DNA of 64,000 nt from Trichobilharzia szidati (lineage: Eukaryota > Platyhelminthes > Trematoda > Strigeidida > Schistosomatidae), in assembly GCA_944472155.2 (NCBI GenBank), contig OX235272.1, forward strand, positions 7,796,354 to 7,860,353, given 5' to 3'. This document shows, one piece after another, positions 20,985 to 31,377 of this stretch; position 1 is the first letter of the stretch, and every line of letters starts with the position of its first letter. The translations under genes and the position numbers were made by a program. The notes below the pieces were generated by a model, which was not told the DNA's origin, ran no database searches, and saw nothing but the letters and a program-made list of their open reading frames with translations.

Positions 20985-22930
20985 AATTCCCATTGTAACA
21001 TATAGAAAGTCAAAACAAATGATTCAGCGAAGAGACTCTTTTCAACGAATTTATCATCAAGCTGTACAATCGTATATATATGGTTTTTAACAAGTTATAT
21101 CCGGTGAGGGAATTGAATCATAGGTGTGAATGCATAAAATAATAAAAATAATAATAATATGAAATACAATTAAAACTAAAATGTTTGTGATTATAATCGT
21201 AGTTAAATGTCAAGTGGCAAAGCAAATTAATGTCATATATAGAATAATTCATAGGATGGATAGAACTTGAAAAAGGTGTGCAATTATAAGATTAGTAGAC
21301 AAATCGAATAAAATAAAAACGTTAAGTAATATTGTGTGAAATTTAATAGCATAGAATTTATTGTTGTAAAAAAGAAGAATTGATTTAGAATGACAAGTGG
21401 AACAAGTGAAATAATACCGAGGACAGTTAAAAGTGAGAATAGTAATAGTAGTAACAATTGACGTAATAAGGAAGAGTATACAAATTGAATAGACAAAAAT
21501 GGAAAAATGAAAAATTGGTAGAGCCAAAATATGAGTGGGGATTACCATACTTTAGCATAGAGGGATTAGGACCATGAAAGTTGGAGGAACTGAACGAACT
21601 TTTTCTGTACACAGAGATCTGGCTTTTCTGTTTCGATAGACAAAGCTTCGGCAATACAGATGAGTCGGGTACGTAGGGATTTGGGTAAATTACTTTTCGC
21701 CTTCTAGATGACTTTAAAGGTAGAAGCTGTAGAGGTAGGGTGATCAGTATCAACCAGATATTCAATGATCGCACTTCTCATTGCTCCCCTTTCACCCCTT
21801 TGTAACTACCATGCAGGATAGTGAATATTCTTGCACCCTCTTGGACAAAACTCGTGTCGAACGACCGATATACCTAGCTCCACACGAGCAGGTGAATTGA
21901 TAAACACACATAGAGTTGGTCGACAGCAGGATCTTGTCCTTCAGGTTACTGAACAGCAATGATAGACTAGTAAAGGCTATTCTCAGAGGTGCAGGAGGGG
22001 ATGCCCTTTTCAGGGACTGTGATATCCTTCGTTTCATGATATCGGAAGCTAAATCTCCTTTGAATTCCAAGATCATGTAAAGTAATTTCTTGGGTACGGA
22101 TGATAAGTTAGGTTTTATGGGATTTGGATATATATTCACATCTATAAAACGTGGTGGAAATCCATTTTTAATTAGGATTTTCCCCAAAAGATATAACTCA
22201 TCATCCACAGTATCTGGGCTACATATGCGCCGAATACGAGTGGCAAGCGACCAGACGAGGTTTCGTTTTCAACCGATGGGTACCCAGCTGTAGAAATTTG
22301 TCAGTTGACAGCTTACGATAAATCGACCTCTTCAGCGATCCATCGGTCCTTCTTGATAAGTTCACATCGAGGAAATGAATGCTAGACTTGTTTTCCATTT
22401 CCAGTGTGAATTTTATCGCCGGATGGCAACCATTAAATACATCTAATATATTATTCAAGTTTCAATCACTATTACAAACAATAAAGGTGTCATCTACATA
22501 CCTTTTATACATTTGAAAGCTTTGGATTGTAGGCTTCAACTGACCATTTTCTAGACTGGACATAAAACAGTCTGCAAGAAGAGGACCCAAGGGAGAACAC
22601 ATTGCAATATATATATGTGTAGAGAGAGAGAGTAATCAGAGCGCTAATTTGGTAAAATACGAGATAGTTCTTCACTTATATGTGAAATATAATCAAAATT
22701 TCTAGAATAAAACAAAAATTGGGCTGCAGGGTTAGTTACAAGATATTGAGGCACATAAATTATAACCACTCGTAAGTCATCAGCAACACAAACATAAAAT
22801 AGTAATAATAACAATAATAGTAGCATGAAATGTAATTACAATGTTTGCGATTATAATCATAGTTAAATGTCAGTTGGCAAAACAAATGTCATATATACAA
22901 TATGTCAGGTCTGGTGAACATTAAATCGTT
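20985..22930 (-). mobile_element. Penelope-like element PLE-4, copy 2, longest PLE coding remnant
   Basis: Minus-strand reading from about 22620: a CSPLGPLLADCFMSSLENGQ region (RT motif B), then YKRYVDDTFIVCNSD, with the catalytic YVDD intact near 22505. It continues with FNGCHPAIKFTLEMENKSS, HFLDVNLSRRTDGS, a frameshift, LIKNGFPPRFIDVNIYPNP, and the endonuclease CVYQFTCSCGARYIGRSTR (22000-21850). After another frameshift comes the NPHSYFGSTNFSFF region. A ~120-bp sequence near 21130-21245 recurs in the same orientation at 22795-22915, so this copy carries directly repeated terminal sequence. Confidence 0.85.
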
Positions 22931-23378
22931 TGTTTGTTCAAACTGGTCTCTATATTGGCGGGAGACAAGATGGCTGTCATTGCTTAATCGTGTACTGGTT
23001 GATAGAAGATTGGAAAAATACGATCACAAGTATTATGGTACATTATACTAACGTTTATTTACAAACTTTGGCACTGAGTAAAAATTGTAAATCCATTTCG
23101 CTATCGACTGAAGACTAAGCAATCGTATTTGTCAACCGTTTTCTGTTGTTCTACCTCGGTTACAGTGCATAGTGTTCTGCGTACTAGGCTTAGTCTTCTG
23201 AAACCAGCGATAGGTCCAGGATCTCTACGATCTGGATATTCGATAGAATGGAACACGGAAAAAGATGTTTCAACCCCTCTAACTCTCACGGTCTTAATCC
23301 ATTTAAATGCGGAAGTTTAACAATCTCCATTCGTACTTCGGCTCTACTTATTTTTCGTTTTGTTTATACAATTTGTAC

Positions 23379-23719
23379 TGTAACAACAGAAGACAAGGGC
23401 CAGGCAACAGATCGTTTATTACGAAAAATCAACACGTATTTATAGATTTTTATGTACATTATTGTAGGTCAATGTTAGTAGAAAATACAGTCTGTTGATT
23501 GGTTGTTTCTCACACAAAGTTAACCTTGCATCTCTTGTGGCTGTGTCAGTTCATCTATATGTTAACTGTAACCGCCTGTCCACCTTGACCTTTGACCTCA
23601 ATTACTGTCAACCAATTTGGCCAGCAATCATCTCTCACCACAACATGACTAATATTTGATACATAAACATTGACCTCAATTACTGTCCACCACTTGGCTA
23701 GTAGACCGCTCTCACCACA
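23379..23719 (-). repeat. LTR (3' LTR in the element's orientation)
   Basis: 341 bp, TG...CA ends, apparently identical to the repeat at 24142-24482. Confidence 0.9.
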
Positions 23720-24117
23720 CTCGTCCCCCCGTCAAATAGTTTGGACTGAAGTCGGCTCGGTCTTCCCGGTTCTTGGGGCTTTGCTCTGTTGTCTTGCTGT
23801 CTGGAATCTCGGCGCTTGCGGATGTCCACTTGTTTAACGGTGTTTACCATTGCGATTGTGTCTGCGTAATCCCATCTCAACGTGACCATATACGGTCCTT
23901 CCCACTTTGGAAACTGTTTGCCTGACCCTGTCGCACATTCGTAGGTATTTCGCCTCACACTTCCATATGCTGCTTTCTCCCGACCTCCCAGCAGCGTCCC
24001 AAGTAGCAGCCTTATCGCTGACAGATCTTGAACGCCACTCAACTGCGAATAAGCCTCAAAGTCCTGCCCGAAGATCCATATGTCTTCATCAAAAACTGCA
24101 GGGCATAGGCTTTCCAT
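23698..24117 (-). CDS. Gag-start/integrase-end fusion protein of the short LTR element
   Basis: An uninterrupted minus-strand frame runs through the whole interior and stops just inside the 3' LTR. From the methionine at 24117 it is 139 codons. The first part (DIWIFGQDFEAYSQLSGV, then RLLLGTLLGG) resembles the N-terminal capsid region of Gypsy-type Gag. The second part (KQFPKWEGPYMV) matches the GPY/F module at the C-terminus of Gypsy integrases and is followed by a basic tail (DIRKRRDSRQQDNR). The catalytic parts of pol are deleted without breaking the frame. Family assignments are by eye. The upstream in-frame start at 24222 lies in the LTR. Confidence 0.65.
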   Translation of the reverse strand: MESLCPAVFDEDIWIFGQDFEAYSQLSGVQDLSAIRLLLGTLLGGREKAAYGSVRRNTYECATGSGKQFPKWEGPYMVTLRWDYADTIAMVNTVKQVDIRKRRDSRQQDNRAKPQEPGRPSRLQSKLFDGGTSVVRAVY

Positions 24118-24141
24118 TTGTCGGTAGGCAGCGACACCAAA

Positions 24142-24482
24142 TGTAACAACAGAAGACAAGGGCCAGGCAACAGATCGTTTATTACGAAAAATCAACACGT
24201 ATTTATAGATTTTTATGTACATTATTGTAGGTCAATGTTAGTAGAAAATACAGTCTGTTGATTGGTTGTTTCTCACACAAAGTTAACCTTGCATCTCTTG
24301 TGGCTGTGTCAGTTCATCTATATGTTAACTGTAACCGCCTGTCCACCTTGACCTTTGACCTCAATTACTGTCAACCAATTTGGCCAGCAATCATCTCTCA
24401 CCACAACATGACTAATATTTGATACATAAACATTGACCTCAATTACTGTCCACCACTTGGCTAGTAGACCGCTCTCACCACA
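24142..24482 (-). repeat. LTR (5' LTR in the element's orientation)
   Basis: 341 bp, apparently identical to the repeat at 23379-23719, followed by the GTAC target duplication. Confidence 0.9.
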
Positions 24483-24784
24483 GTACATCCTTCCCTTATT
24501 ATTATATCGATTGTTACTTTGTACTGTCCCCGGTATTATTTCACTTGTCCCACTTGTCATTCTAAGTCAAATTTGTTTCAAAACGTTAAAATCTACGTCA
24601 TCAAACACACAATGTTACGTGACGTTTTTATTTTTATTTTATTTGCCTAGTAATCCTGTAATAATTGACCCCCCCCCCTCTTCTAATATATATATATATA
24701 TATCCTATAGACCATTCCGTATTTGACATCATTGGTTTTGCTAGTTGACTTTAAACTATGATTATAATTACAAACATTTTACAG

Positions 24785-25165
24785 GATTTCATCATGAACT
24801 GACATCAGACAGGGAACCATTGAAAAAACCTGGAAATAATTGGAGAGTTGTTTCGTCTCAGTTTGACGCTCTTCATCAGTACACACGCATCGTCACGTTT
24901 AAGACCCAGGACCTTCCGGTTACATGCCATAGACCATTAAGTCACTGGAGTTCTATCCAATGGCCCACTGGCGACGACTAGCCAGTGTCATTAGATCGGG
25001 TTCCAGTGGTCTATGAACTCGTCTTGTAACCTGAAAGTCCTGGATTCGAACCCTGGTGGGTGCGTAATGATGAAGAGTCCTAAACTAGGACGAAATAGAT
25101 GCCTAGTATTCTCAGGTTTTTCAATCCATTAACCAACCAAATCTGTGCAAATCAGCACTTGAATA
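24785..25165. mobile_element. Inverted pair of Smα-like hammerhead SINEs
   Basis: The minus-strand unit (24785-24985) and plus-strand unit (24986-25165) meet head to head. The plus unit shows a box B-like ATTCGAACCC, then TGATGAAGAG, TCC, TAAACTA, GGAC and GAAA. The minus unit gives CTGATGAAGAG ... GAAAC. Relative to the consensus hammerhead (CUGANGA, stem II, GAAA), three extra bases lie before the GTCC/GGAC helix, so activity is doubtful. A similar A/T-rich string (ACATTTTA) lies on both outer edges. Confidence 0.7.
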
Positions 25166-25654
25166 TAAACATTTTAACTGCATTTCATACTACTATTATT
25201 ATTTTATGCATTCACACCTTTGTTTCAATTTCCTCGCGGAATATAATTTCTTAAAAGCCATACATTTATATGTATACTATTGTACAGCTTGATAATAAAT
25301 TCATTGAAAAGAATCTCTTCACTGAAGCACTTGTTTTAATTTTCTAGATATCCTAATAGAGATTTTCCACAAGTTGTTCGTTCACAGATGAGTTATACAA
25401 AAAAAACCATTGCGAATAAGGCTCATTTGATTCGATATCGGACATATGAGGCGTGAGATTTAATAAATGTTGATGTAACTAATTCAAAGTGAAGTGAAAT
25501 CAACCCTTAAATGTAGTTAAATAAGGTTAAAAGACCAATTATCAAGGTAGGAGAAGACTTAATATAGCTTCTTTTTGAATACGAAAACCAAGTTTTAACA
25601 GTTTGTAAACGATGGCCTCCGCACAATTCAAAAGACTTCAGCTTGACTGTTTGT

Positions 25655-26250
25655 TAATTTTGATGTGGTTGTGTTCTCTGAGCTGGATAGTTAATTTGCG
25701 AAGCTTTCATCGCCCTACTAGGAAACATCTTCAGCGCATACTTCAATTCACTGAAGTGAACTTTTAGATTTCTCCACGAGTTTATTAATCATCTCTCCCA
25801 GTGACCTTGGATGTGACTGGTTGTTTTTGTGTGTTTTCACACCTTCTAGGTCATTTGTATTGTAACTCATTGTTTCTTTGACTTGAACTTTGACTCTTTG
25901 TATGTGAGGCTTCTCTTTTATCGATTGATAAATTTTGTCAACCTCGATGTGTCTATTGATTGATGATTCACTGGAATGCCAAGCTTCTAAAAATTCTCCA
26001 GCATTCTTGTTGTTTACTCTGTATAAATTTGAACGTTGATTGTCCCAGTCGAATTGATGTCCGTGGTTGTCTGTATGTAGTGATATGAGGGAGTGGATAT
26101 CATGTATTTTGACAGCTAGCTTATGTCCGTGGATACGAAGACGAAGGGGACGTCCACTTTGGCCAATATGGTGTTTTTCGCAGTTGTTACAATCTATTTT
26201 GTAGATGATGTTGGTTTCATCTTCTTTCCCTGTTGAGTCTTTTGTTTATT
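25655..26250 (-). mobile_element. PLE-2, copy 3, truncated
   Basis: Bases 25655-25830 are the PLE-2 terminal repeat. Its minus strand carries CTGAAGATGTTTCC ... GATGAAAGC, so the hammerhead-like core is recognisable. Bases 25830-26250 hold remnants of the endonuclease end (TGT-AACAACTGCGAAAAACACCAT region) and the WDNQRSN-like tail. The 5' boundary is near 26250. Bases 26250-26434 beyond it carry nothing I recognise. Confidence 0.7.
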
Positions 26251-26514
26251 ATTTTCAAGGAATTCAAGATGTCTACTTAGTGTTGTGCGTTTTTCAATGA
26301 TTTACTCTCTCGGAATCACAAACTTCTTGGTATATGTTAAGAAAATCGAAGGCAGACCCATGTTTCTGTTCTTCCAGTATATTTGCTTTGGCAACAACAT
26401 CTAAACCCATACTTATCTGGAGCTGAAACTGTTTGTGTTTCCTTGGGTTCTGAGTGGAACATAGGGCTTCAACAACCCATCTCCATTTTTGTTGATATAA
26501 GGATAAAGGTTAAA

Positions 26515-26828
26515 CTCCATTATGTATAAAATTTATCCTGATAAAATCACATAGTGTTGCACAGTACTATTAACAGATGACGTTTCGAGAACAATGTATT
26601 GCTGCTCATAATCATATCAAGGTACTTACACAACTTTCTTGTTTCATTTATATACATGAGTATATAATAAGTAAACGTGTTTATAAATGAGGCAAGAGAG
26701 TTGTGTGAGTACCTTGATATGATTATGAGCAGCAATACATTGTTCTCGAAACGTCATCAGTAAATATTACTGTACAACACGGTGTGATTTTATCAAAATA
26801 AAATTTTATCTATAATGGAGTTACATGT
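26515..26828. repeat. PLE-5 terminal repeats as an inverted hairpin
   Basis: Bases 26515-26650 and 26690-26828 are near-perfect inverted copies (GTACCTTGATATGATTATGAGCAGC and its complement, then CGAAACGTCATC) around a ~40-bp spacer. No coding body lies between them. Each arm ends with CTCGAAACGTCATC, matching the GAAAC GUC^A end of a hammerhead with a minimal ACGU stem III. The upstream core reads ATTATGA instead of CUGAUGA. Confidence 0.75.
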
Positions 26829-27758
26829 CCACTTCGTTCTATTTTCTGCTTTCTTGTTTAACTGGGTTAAGGACTGCTCATAATCTTTCCTCTCCTCCAA
26901 CTCACACGCGCTCCTCCATGTCACCCTCAAACTACTGCACAGCCCGTTTTTTCCCAATCACGTTCCACTAGAGTAACTGCCTCGCTGACGATATCATTCA
27001 ATGTTATCCTCAGCGTATACCCAGTCCATCTCCATTTTCTCCTACAAATCTTTTGAACGATAGGTTCTTAGTAAGTTTGTTCCCATACTTACTTGGTGCT
27101 AATTCTTTCTCGCCGGCCATTTGATCTTCAGTATGGAGCGAAAGAAGGCAGCTGTTGATTAAAGTCTGCATTCACCTGTTGGAAGTGTTTTCCGTGATGT
27201 CATAGCCAAGTTCTTGACCCATGTAGAATAACTGACTTCATATTTGTCTTGAAAATCCGAATTTTATTCTTTATGTCGACTGAATGCAGAAGATTTCCAA
27301 ACTGATTTCCAATTCTGGCTCTGATGTCTTCATCTGTTCCGGAGCTTGTAGTTGAAACGATGCTGCCAAGATAAATAAAGGCATTAACCTCTTTCGGGGT
27401 TCCTCCCACTGACTATGATTAATGCTGTTTGTTGCTGTTGCTGGTTGGCTGTCGGAGATCTTCATCACCTCCATCTTCTCTGTGTTCACCTGTAGTCCTG
27501 TTTTCTCTGCTTTTCTCTCCAGCCAGTTTGTCTGTTTTTATCTGCAAGTCTTCGAATCCGAATGACATTAGACATAAGTAATCTGCGAAATTCAGATAGT
27601 CTAAAGTTTGCTTATCGGTGATCCAGCGTATTCCTGTTTTCTCGCTCCCAACTCACAGTCTCAAGCATAATCCAGTCTGTAGTGTTGAAATAGTTTCCAA
27701 ACTACTTCTTGGTCAACATCGTCTGTCGAAAACCTTCTCAAAGTGCATGAAGTTGAGT

Positions 27759-27952
27759 TATTTCTTTTTCATTATTTTGATTATAGCTTGATTCCACACC
27801 GTATTTTTGGTACAAGCATAAAAAAATTTTCAGCATATGATATCGGTAGCCCAAATTTTGCACATTGACCAATGATATCAGGCGTGCGTCGGCGGGGTAT
27901 CAAACACCGGACCATTTGCATGATCGGCGGGAGTCCAAACCACTGTGTCACC
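27759..27952 (-). mobile_element. tRNA-derived SINE with CR1-like 3' end, copy 3
   Basis: Inverted relative to the other two copies: AGCTTGATTCCACACC...GTATTTTTGGTACAAG is the CR1-like tail and the tRNA-like head lies to the right. GAGTT flanks both sides (27754-27758 and 27953-27957), a likely 5-bp target duplication. It interrupts the RTE copy at 26435-28290. Confidence 0.75.
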
Positions 27953-28290
27953 GAGTTCGACTGTCATTCTATGCTTTGTTCGACGATGATACGTCCTTTC
28001 CTGAATCCCGAGCTGATAATGGATGGGTAGATGTCGACTTTGTTTTGGACTAACAAACATATTGTTTTGTATACAAGGAATGCCCTAATCTGTGATTCCA
28101 TCAATCGTCTATTAGATATCCCGGAAATGTCGTCAATCTTAATTTTCCAGTGGATGAATACAGGCTTTCTACCCTCAAATAGTTTCCTGGTTAGAAAAAA
28201 AATAAATAAATAAGCACTTTTATTCATATTATAAAAAGTTTGATACTCTGATAAGTGGATGGATCCCTTCAATCACTAACATATTGAATA

Positions 28291-29090
28291 CAATAAAACA
28301 ATTTAACATATAGGTAACTAACTAAGTAACTAACCTCTGACATGTGTTTATCTGTTTACGACAGATGATAATTCTCCTGACCCATGAGTAACTTCAAAAA
28401 CTGACAATATCTAACTTAGTTTCAACGTTTTATTCAAACTTTTATCTTAACATTTTATAAATACACCTTATCAGTACTACTTTTCTGACAGGCTTCCATC
28501 ATTCTTACTACTGCTACTTTTACGATTATTATTTTTATTATTTTTATTATCACTGTCATTATTTATTCTGACAATATATATATATAATATGACATAAAAT
28601 ATAAGCAAATATACAAAAAATGTAGTGAAGGATGCAAGAATGAACAATTCAAAATACTGAAAAGTAAACCATTGAACCATTGAACAAGTGAACAATTGGA
28701 CATTGAATAATAATACAATCATTTATTTTGAAAATTCTCACTATTACCATTACTAGGCCTATTTCTCCTGTTCATTGTTTATTATTATTATTTATTATAC
28801 TTCAGATTATTTCTTCATGCGATAAGGTATATATATATATATTTATACATCAAAATGTCCAAAAATCCACTAAATGCTAAGGAAAACAATTTACAATTTA
28901 GTAGTTTATCATATTCCAGCTAAATTTCACTACTAGTTTAAGTAGTATTTTGTGAAAAGTGAACATAAAAAAATGATAAGTTTTGAATGATATGTATATT
29001 TTCAGTTTAAATTCCATTTAAGAAAAGTGTAATAATAACAAAACTATTTTTACTCTGACACATTTAACAGACATATTGAACACATTGAAC
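28291..29090. other. AT-rich unassigned stretch with simple repeats
   Basis: A (TTA)n/(TA)n-rich sequence near 28510-28590 and 28775-28850. No gene or repeat family is recognised. Confidence 0.4.
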
Positions 29091-29094
29091 CGTC

Positions 29095-29290
29095 AGCGCT
29101 TCATTTAATTCGATAAAATTGAATAGTCAACGGATTCGGTCACGAAATGACATTCGTTAGAGAACACTAGATAGGATTCTTCATCAGTGGCCACCCAAGA
29201 ACCCTCCCCGCCCCGCGTACTTATAGAAACCGGACGTTCACGTTACGAAGCCAAGTTCTTTAACCACCCATCCAACTGAGATGTTCAACA
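29095..29290 (-). mobile_element. Diverged Smα-like SINE
   Basis: The minus strand aligns loosely to the Smα-like head (TTGGCTTCGTAACGTGAACG beside the usual CTCGCCTTGTAACCAGAAG) and then reads CCACTGATGAAGAATCC. The GAAA half of the hammerhead is not recognisable. Old copy. Confidence 0.45.
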
Positions 29291-29584
29291 ACACATAATT
29301 TCTAACTTAGTCAACTCAACAAGACAAAATATTCACAAACTCATCCTTCACTGAACGAGCTGACTTCAGTACTCATTAAGCCCTGCTTTACAAAGTGGTT
29401 GTCTTTGTATTTTTAGGCCAAGAGACAGTGAACTACTGTTAACAAGAAGCGTTCTACTTCACAGCTTACTGAAGCTAGGGTGCCTTGAAGTGCTGTACTT
29501 CCTCAATCTCTTGTCTCTTTCTTGAAAAGCCAACTACATAAGTGTGTCGAATATCTAGGAAATTCTGTTCCATCTGTATCTGAA

Positions 29585-30660
29585 TGACACCGTCTTTATT
29601 TGAATAATCGTGGAAAATACCCATTGGAACATTAGATTGAGAAGAACAAGAAGTTCAGCAACACAGATATCTTTTCGGCGATTTCATTCTCAAGAGCTGT
29701 AAAATCGCATTTATATAGATAAGTTTACGTGAATACAATTCTCATTCGTGTAATTCCACACAGTTACGAAGGTGATAATAATTTGCAACTTGATATGAAA
29801 GTTTGAAGGTACGAATATAAATTACAAAGGGCTTAGAGACAAGATTGCCTAGGATTAGATAACAGTTACAACGTATGCAAAATTAATATTCGGTAACTGC
29901 AGAAATAGTTCTCAAGGCGAATAAAAGGTGATAATTGCTTTCAACTTGATGTGAATTACAAGAGGCTTAGAACGAATTACAGGTGTGAACAAAATGAGCA
30001 TGGAAACAAATTGAAATCTTAATTTTCAACTTGAAATGTAAGTTAGGAGGTGTGAATATAGATTACAAGAGCCACAGAAATAAAAAATTACACAGGATTC
30101 GAATATAATTGTAAAATAGTTATTCTAAACGGATTCCAAGTGTAATCAGGAGGAGCATGGAAACAAACTTAAAATAACCGATTTTATAACTGAAAAAAAT
30201 GGGATGAATTGAATGAAGACAAAGAGAGAAAATTACACACACAGATAACAAAACAAAAAAACTGAAGGATAAGGGAACATACCAAACTAGGTCCATGGTA
30301 GTTGTAAAGGCTGGACTAGTTTCTTTTGAACACATAGCTCCAGCTTCTCGATACATATGGCGAGAGCTTCCGCAGTACAAAGAAGTCGGAAGCACACTGT
30401 CATTGGCATATTTTTGTTTACTTTGTAAATGACTCTACATTATGAGTCGGTTGAGATTCTGTGACAGGTATTGACAAGATGTTCAGTTATTGCTTTTCTG
30501 ATTGAACCAGTGCCTCCTCTTTGCAGCCATGCTGGATGATGTCCTCTAACACGTTTTGATAAGACCCACATAGGACGACCTATGTACCTAGCTTCGCACG
30601 AGCAGCTGAACTGATATATGCACACTGAAGTGGTCATATGCATATGGTCATATGAATAGT
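29585..30660 (-). mobile_element. PLE-4, copy 4, endonuclease and terminal repeat
   Basis: Bases 30643-30440 encode CIYQFSCSCEARYIGRPMW, LSKRVRGHHPAW, SIRKAITEHLVNTCHRIST, so the GIY-YIG fold motifs are present with G-to-E in CSCEA. Frameshifted remains of the tail (LYCGSSRHMYREAGAMC in another frame) follow to 30120. The terminal repeat (29620-30120) contains AGATATCTTTTCGGCGATTTC and partly repeats internally (GAATAAAAGGTGATAATTGC type units). Confidence 0.75.
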
Positions 30661-30879
30661 TACCTACCTAAAGGTAGAAGACAAGAAACTTGGTAAGGGA
30701 ATGGAATGGAGTTTGCGAACCCTATAAAGGGAAATTATGTAGACCTTATCTGAAAATCGTTATTCGCATCAACCTTCCGTGTTGTGTTACTTCTACCCTT
30801 CCTTCGTAGTGTGTTTCTTTGTCTTCTTTCCATGTCTGCTATGTTTTGCCAGAGTACTGTGGTTCATTTCCCGTCTTTG

Positions 30880-31335
30880 AATTCAAATCTATGTCTTCGT
30901 TATATGATATTTTTGTGACGATGAATTGATCTTTATATACTACTGACAGATCTTGTCAGTAGCACACTCCGCAAATGATCTTAAACTGAAAGTTCCTAAA
31001 TGTCAGACCGTTAATTCTGAGTTTCTGATGTGAGGAAGACTTGTATGGTCGTCTTATATCTTATCGATTTACAAAAATATCAATTTGTATGACCTACTAC
31101 ATTTTTCAACCTCTCTTATTGCAAATTTTTAATTCACGCATTCTACTCTTTATTCTTTATTGATGCCCCATATTCTACCGTTAACTTATGAGGAAAGTCA
31201 AAGACGTAATAAGGGGGACTTTGAGGACTGTAGGCAGATTTAGTGCACTGCCTTTAACCCAACCAACTGATAATGTTATGGACAGACATTTATATTCATG
31301 GAAACATTTGGCTTAGGTCATCTTGTTGAACAAAA
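30880..31335 (+). mobile_element. Old CR1-like LINE fragment
   Basis: A degenerate plus-strand copy: LKLKVPKCQTVNSEF (after motif C), WSSYILSIYKN and an HSTLYSLLMPHILP region matching ILPIILYCSPLVFPG. A C-terminal tail with TDNVMDRHLYSW-like sequence follows. Many frameshifts. No 3' tail. Confidence 0.6.
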
Positions 31336-31377
31336 ACATTCTTCTTAATTCAAAACTTCCTCCATCAGCGATAATTT

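Larger units (their letters stand above)
23379..24482 (-). mobile_element. Short non-autonomous Ty3/Gypsy-type LTR retrotransposon
   Basis: Two 341-bp direct repeats (23379-23719 and 24142-24482) appear identical by eye. They start TG and end CA, and flank only 422 bp. GTAC at 23375-23378 and 24483-24486 is a 4-bp target duplication. On the minus strand a purine tract (GACGGGGGGACGAG) abuts the 3' LTR, as a polypurine tract should, and the interior opens with TTTGGTG, a possible primer-binding region. The interior keeps a gag-like start and an integrase-like end joined in one frame. Protease, RT and RNase H are all missing. Confidence 0.9.
23120..25385 (+). mobile_element. PLE-4, copy 3, hosting two younger insertions
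   Basis: Bases 23250-23374 encode the end of the PLE-4 frame (FNNLHSYFGSTYFSF, matching NPHSYFGSTNFSFF of copy 2). The terminal repeat continues after the LTR element at 24483 (GTACTGTCC.CGGTATTATTTC) to 24784. It continues again after the Smα-like pair at about 25165, to TTCATTGAAAAGAATCTCTTC near 25330. Joining across both insertions restores similarity to the copy 2 terminal repeat, so the PLE is older than both insertions. Confidence 0.75.
26435..28290 (-). mobile_element. RTE/SR2-like LINE, family Y, copy 3, with two insertions
   Basis: The 3' end starts at 26435 (GTTCTGAGTGGAACATAGGG in the complement). It is broken at about 26510 by a PLE-5 hairpin, resumes at 26830, is broken again by a SINE (27759-27952), and continues to about 28290. 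Coding remnants on the minus strand are SGFRKGR..IVEQSIE (RT fingers, near 27965-28010), then INHSQWEEPRKR and FIYLGSIVSTTS, and a NMKSVILHGSRTW block. All are frameshifted. Confidence 0.75.
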
